This document shows positions 63,991 through 64,000 of a stretch of 64,000 nucleotides of DNA, in pieces. Position 1 is the first letter of the stretch, and the number at the start of each line of letters is the position of its first letter. Below the pieces are notes generated by a model. The model did not search any database, was not told the DNA's origin, and saw nothing but the letters and a program-made list of their open reading frames with translations. Source of the DNA: an uncultured Clostridium sp. (GTDB lineage: Bacteria > Bacillota > Clostridia > TANB77 > CAG-508); assembly GCA_902462295.1 (NCBI GenBank), contig CABQAZ010000004.1, positions 27,550 through 91,549 on the forward strand, read 5' to 3'. The position numbers were made by a program, and so were the translations under genes.

Positions 63991-64000
63991 GCTTTTTATA

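Noticed and set aside
1..64000. tRNA, rRNA, tmRNA genes and complete insertion sequences
   Set aside because: No cloverleaf, rRNA segment or IS transposase other than the Rpn protein was recognised by eye.

Overview
The window is about 64 kb of very AT-rich DNA, densely coding and mostly read from the minus strand. The gene set points to a spore-forming, low-GC Clostridia-type Firmicute. It has yabG, spoIIP and spoVS for sporulation, whiA, veg, ymdB and a bifunctional rel, T-box leaders in front of glyS and thrS, strong SD sequences (AAGGAGG), and an R-2-hydroxyacyl-CoA dehydratase activase-type giant protein typical of anaerobes. I cannot name the species. An uncultured gut lineage is likely, but that is inference.

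Layout. 0-5.6 kb: alr (cut by the window edge), a FemAB-like transferase, a UPF0182 membrane protein and ftsY. 5.8-9.7 kb: glmM, a membrane-anchored unknown, and glyS with a T-box and a near-perfect promoter. 9.7-13.9 kb: hemW, whiA, prmC, veg, yabG. 14.1-15.5 kb (plus): DUF4364, nth and a 43-residue Cys-rich protein. 15.6-25.9 kb (minus): spoIIP, an MBL hydrolase, rel, recJ, recA (SOS box), an orphan oligopeptide-binding protein, spoVS, ymdB. 26-29.2 kb: asd and dapA (plus; diaminopimelate/lysine/dipicolinate) around a flippase-like membrane protein. 30.1-31.4 kb: an Rpn nuclease locus with a candidate intragenic second product. 31.4-45 kb: the 1442-residue dehydratase activase protein, two small orphan proteins, efp, a 72-residue unknown, an M24 peptidase, an A24 prepilin peptidase, yqeG, a lytic transglycosylase, polA and two membrane proteins. 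45-50 kb: a Ham1/RdgB-like gene bracketed by two repeats, an unknown exported protein and a MacB-like ABC transporter. 50-64 kb: thrS (T-box), an LPKAG surface protein, ychF, rluA-type, dgt, ylmH, rimI, tsaB, a CTP-dependent lipid kinase, a patatin, an amidase and a Ca-type P-ATPase.

Most striking observation. Three conserved genes (yabG, dapA, rdgB-like) are each split by one extra base, and in all three the break coincides with an in-frame CGG codon. Skipping the C restores the full-length protein and puts a Gly (GGN) exactly where the family expects one. Scanning both strands by eye I found no in-frame CGG in any of the roughly 50 intact genes. So CGG appears in this window only at the three shift sites. 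This fits +1 ribosomal frameshifting (or four-base CGGN decoding) at a codon with no normal tRNA. The main alternative is a systematic sequencing error that inserts C before GG.

Repeats. A long palindromic element of about 215-243 bp occurs as four full copies (1588, 22664, 45176, 46110) and two partial ones (13978, 54061). Its arms co-vary between copies, as a structured RNA or hairpin element would. Three full copies sit within about 20 nt of an upstream stop codon. There is also a 150-bp element with 27-bp perfect inverted ends near 49963, and a pair of 31-bp REP-like palindromes at 4676 and 40208.
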